Assembly (NCBI GenBank): GCA_036392615.1 | Contig: DASVXQ010000186.1 | Location: forward strand, 1 to 7,435 | Direction of reading: 5' to 3' | Source: DASVXQ01 sp036392615 | GTDB taxonomy: Bacteria; Actinomycetota; CALGFH01 | DNA length: 7,435 nucleotides | Shown here: positions 5,340 through 7,435 of the stretch, piece after piece | How the letters are laid out: each line of letters opens with the position of its first letter | Numbering within the stretch: position 1 is the stretch's first letter | Program-made: the position numbers and the translations under genes | The notes under the pieces: model-generated | Told to the model about the DNA's origin: nothing | What the model saw: the letters and a program-made list of their open reading frames with translations, nothing else | Databases searched by the model: none

Positions 5340-6611
5340 TCACAATCCGCTGAGGCGGGAGCGCGAAGCTCCAGCGGATCGTGCAGCAGGATGATGCGGT
5401 ACGGCATCGCCATGGTCCCGAAAGACTCTGGCATGAGGTTGAAGCCACAGCGATACCGTGGTCGGCTCCATCGTCTGGTCGACCACGCCCAACAGCTCGG
5501 CCGATAGCGCGTCGAGGTCGAGCTGCTCACGAAGCCGGACGCGGAATCCCTCGATGGTCTTGACCGCGTCGTAGCGGCGCCGGTTGAACCGCCGATCCAC
5601 CATCCCCTGGATGCGCCGCCGTGCCGGCTGGAACAGGGCCGCCACGGCCAGGGTGGCGGCGCCCACCGCCCAGCTCGGCGGCTCGGCGCCAAGCCCCCCG
5701 AACGCCTGCCCAAGGCCCAGAACCAGCCCGGCATAGACCCCGGCGAGCAGGGCGGTGAGCAGCCCGTAGACCAGGGTGCGGTTGATCAGCCGGTCGATGT
5801 CGTACAGCCGGTAGCGCAGGATCGCGATCCCCGCGGCGACCGGCAGGAACGACACCAGCAACGCGAAGAACACGTTGCCGACGGTGGTCGGGAGGACGTC
5901 GCCAAGCGTGACCAGGGGCAGCAGGACACAGGCAAAGGCGAACCACTTGACCTGTTGGCGCTGGTCGCCGCGGGAGCGCAGGAACCGGATGATCAGCGAC
6001 ACTGACGCGACCACCGCCAGCAGGACCAGCAGGCTGAGCAGGGCGCTGCCGATCGTGGTCTGCTCGGGATTGCCGACCGCCGCGACCCCGATCGGGTTGG
6101 GAACCTGCCGATCCCCGGTCATTGTCAGCGAGGGCTGCAGGGCGGCCAGCACCGTGATCGCCGCGGTGTCGACCACGGCCAGCCCGGCGACCGGCCGCCA
6201 GCGCGGCGACAGCAGCCGGCCGGTGGGAAACAGCAGCACGGTGAACACCAGCGCCAGTGCGATGGTCGGGAACCACGCCCAGGAGCTGAACCAGCTCGCC
6301 AGGATCGCGCCTGGCAGCGCCCCGGGCCGGGTCAGGTAGGCGTAGCGGCCATACTCCTCCGCCAGCGCGCCGGTGATCGCCAGCAGCGCGATGGCCGAGA
6401 AGATCCAGCCGATCGCGTTGCCAGGGCGGTGGGCCACGATCAGGGCGCCCATCACCATGAATGCTGTGAACGCCAGCAGCAGCGCGGCGGTGTCCGTGAC
6501 CGGCTGCGTATCCTGGCTCCCGTTGGCGACCTCAAGCACGACCGCCGCGATCACGCTGGCGATGTAGATCGCCAACAGGAGCCAGGCCAGCCAGGTCGAA
6601 CGCCTACTCAC
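5340..6611 (-). CDS. Polytopic membrane protein resembling sensor histidine kinase input modules, kinase part absent
   Basis: The protein has 423 residues from a GTG at 6611 (MSRRSTWLAW...), with GAGG 10-7 nt upstream. An in-frame ATG at 6671, also preceded by GAGG, would add 20 polar residues, and the frame itself stays open to about 6929. About ten hydrophobic segments are visible: roughly 7-29, 41-60, 66-84, 103-130, 140-160, 187-210, 222-241, 244-265, 278-300 and 313-327. Loop motifs HRPGNAIGWI (61-70), LLFPTGRLLSPRWRP (126-140), ILRYRLYDIDRLINRTLVYG (264-283) and FQPARRRIQGMVDRRFNRRRYDA (327-349) are typical of actinobacterial membrane proteins related to input domains of NarL-type histidine kinases. 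The short cytoplasmic part ends with the family-like TTVSLWLQP (384-392). No histidine kinase or ATPase domain follows. The last ~31 residues do not resemble the family and run across a hairpin, so the natural stop may have been lost. The ligand or signal is unknown. Confidence 0.8.
   Translation of the reverse strand: MSRRSTWLAWLLLAIYIASVIAAVVLEVANGSQDTQPVTDTAALLLAFTAFMVMGALIVAHRPGNAIGWIFSAIALLAITGALAEEYGRYAYLTRPGALPGAILASWFSSWAWFPTIALALVFTVLLFPTGRLLSPRWRPVAGLAVVDTAAITVLAALQPSLTMTGDRQVPNPIGVAAVGNPEQTTIGSALLSLLVLLAVVASVSLIIRFLRSRGDQRQQVKWFAFACVLLPLVTLGDVLPTTVGNVFFALLVSFLPVAAGIAILRYRLYDIDRLINRTLVYGLLTALLAGVYAGLVLGLGQAFGGLGAEPPSWAVGAATLAVAALFQPARRRIQGMVDRRFNRRRYDAVKTIEGFRVRLREQLDLDALSAELLGVVDQTMEPTTVSLWLQPHARVFRDHGDAVPHHPAARSAGASRSRLSGL
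5345..5379 (-). terminator. Hairpin at the 3' end of the membrane-protein gene
   Basis: ATCCGCTG (5345-5352) pairs with CAGCGGAT (5372-5379). Inside it GAGC (5359-5362) pairs with GCTC (5368-5371) around a 5-nt loop, leaving a 6-nt bulge on one side. It lies inside the last codons of the membrane-protein frame rather than after them. This suggests it was the gene's terminator before the frame was extended. Confidence 0.45.
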
Positions 6612-7257
6612 GGCGGCGCCTCGCCTCCTCGGATCCTCTCGACCCTCTCCCAGACCGGCAACGCCCTCCATGAACACTGCCTCGAGATCGTTGACGGACT
6701 TCATTCCTAAGATCAAGGCCGCCCTGTGGGCGCGGATCGCCGCCCGCTCGGCGACCAACGTCCACGGTGACCGTCCCGGGATCGTTACGGCCTGCGCAAC
6801 CGCGGCAACCCAGCAGGCCCTTGTGGACCGGGCTGAACGAGAATCGGCACGAACGTTGGCCGCACGCCCGCGACAGAAGATCGGAAAGTGCCTCTGAAGG
6901 CAGCCCAGCTCAGAAAGGCTGATCGGCAAGGCAGGAACGACTCCGTCAGGCGCGGAACGTCAGCCGAGACGTTAGCCGAGCAGAGCAAGCTATGCATCCT
7001 CGTGCATGCTCACCGATCCCGAGTACGGCGGCCAAACCCTCGTCGTGGAGTGGACGGCTCCCGCACGCGACGCCGATGGCGTTGCCACCGACACCTTGCT
7101 AATCGCCATCGACCGCAGTCCGGCCGCGATCACGCCACTACCAAAGCACACTGAACTGGACCAGGCAGAGGGACGCAGCCCCCGGTCGGGAAGCATCGGG
7201 GCAGAATCTCCGTAGCCCAGACTCGACTCGACGGTGTGGCGGGACTCGGATCGGCAT
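6612..7257. other. Long stretch without a convincing gene
   Basis: Several frames are open here, but none has a recognisable motif together with a ribosome binding site. The minus-strand frame of the membrane protein stays open to 6929, but the added residues are polar, Arg/Ala-rich and unlike its relatives. The plus-strand frame 7006-7215 (starting MLTDPEYGG) is the least bad candidate but has no upstream Shine-Dalgarno motif. The stretch probably holds the promoter of the membrane-protein gene and the decayed 3' part of the DUF4241-like gene. No clear promoter pair was found. Confidence 0.4.
6956..6980. repeat. Small palindrome with overlapping direct repeat
   Basis: AACGTC (6956-6961) and GACGTT (6968-6973) form a 6-bp inverted repeat around AGCCGA. 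AGCCGAG occurs at 6962-6968 and again at 6974-6980. It could be a regulator-binding site in the region upstream of the membrane-protein gene, or chance. Confidence 0.25.
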
Positions 7258-7435
7258 CTATAACGGTCCCCAGGTCGCCACCGGCTCGTCAAGAATGGTC
7301 AGCTTCGCCGCAGCTCCCAACGACGGACTCTCAGGGTCATCGATCAGCCACCGGGCCAACGACAAGGTGATCGGGTAGTGACCGGGCGGCACAGTCACGG
7401 TGAAGGGAGGTACCTGGCGTTGTACCTGTGCACCC
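7258..7435 (-). CDS. DUF4241-like protein, partial: 5' end outside window, 3' end truncated by early stop
   Basis: The minus strand from the window edge encodes 58 residues, ending at a TAG (7258-7260). Visible blocks are VPPFTVTVPPGHYPITLSLARW, then SLGAAAKLTILDEPVATW. These resemble the middle of DUF4241 proteins, where a P-x-G-x-Y-P-V/I-x-L strand is followed by an A-A-A-K-L segment ending in EPV-x-x-W. In the family, as I recall it, the chain continues for roughly another hundred residues after that Trp (a P-G-Q/D segment, then a Gly-rich FGFGVDAG block). Here only GPL and the stop follow, and the missing part was not seen in the other frames down to about 7000. The gene therefore appears cut within the domain. 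DUF4241 function is unknown, though such proteins are often found in toxin/immunity-rich accessory regions. The start lies beyond the window. Confidence 0.65.
   Translation of the reverse strand, partial: GAQVQRQVPPFTVTVPPGHYPITLSLARWLIDDPESPSLGAAAKLTILDEPVATWGPL

Noticed and set aside
7006..7215. Plus-strand 69-codon frame starting MLTDPEYGG
   Set aside because: No ribosome binding site and no recognised family; reported only as part of the gene-free stretch.

Overview
The window looks like chromosomal DNA from a high-GC actinobacterium (Actinomycetota). GC content is high throughout, and the genes have G/C at third codon positions. The protein families also fit: an RHS core protein with an actinobacterial-type tip, a secreted subtilase, an Rv2525c/DUF1906-like glycoside-hydrolase-like protein, a polytopic membrane protein related to sensor-kinase input modules, and a DUF4241 fragment. 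I cannot name the species. No rRNA, tRNA, CRISPR array or intact transposase was seen.

Layout: (1) 4-1718, minus strand: the C-terminal end of an RHS-repeat protein lacking its 5' part. After the RHS core it has a short Gly/Ala-rich hydrophobic stretch and a strongly basic Arg/Trp/His-rich tip. A small acidic protein follows through a TGATG stop/start junction. This is the layout of an orphan polymorphic-toxin tip with its immunity gene. (2) 1743-3416, plus strand: a complete secreted S8 serine protease with a candidate promoter, a good ribosome binding site and a 14-bp terminator-like hairpin. (3) 3417-3851: mostly non-coding, holding a short relic of a ClpC-type N-terminal domain on the minus strand. 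(4) 3852-4682, minus strand: a DUF1906/glycoside-hydrolase-like protein with no signal peptide. (5) 4683-5312: mostly non-coding, with a frameshifted remnant of the N-terminal part of a tyrosine recombinase (minus strand, 5054-5312). (6) 5340-6611, minus strand: a membrane protein with about ten membrane segments, whose last ~30 codons run through a hairpin and look foreign to the family. (7) 6612-7257: no convincing gene. (8) 7258-7435, minus strand: a DUF4241-like fragment, cut by the window edge upstream and stopped early downstream.

The genes do not form one pathway. The picture is an accessory or decayed region. Several genes are truncated at one side (RHS, Clp, integrase, DUF4241) around three apparently intact ones (subtilase, DUF1906 protein, membrane protein). 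The integrase relic suggests past mobile-element activity. The best candidate for something undescribed is the RHS tip plus its small acidic partner, because I recognise neither the toxin domain nor the partner.
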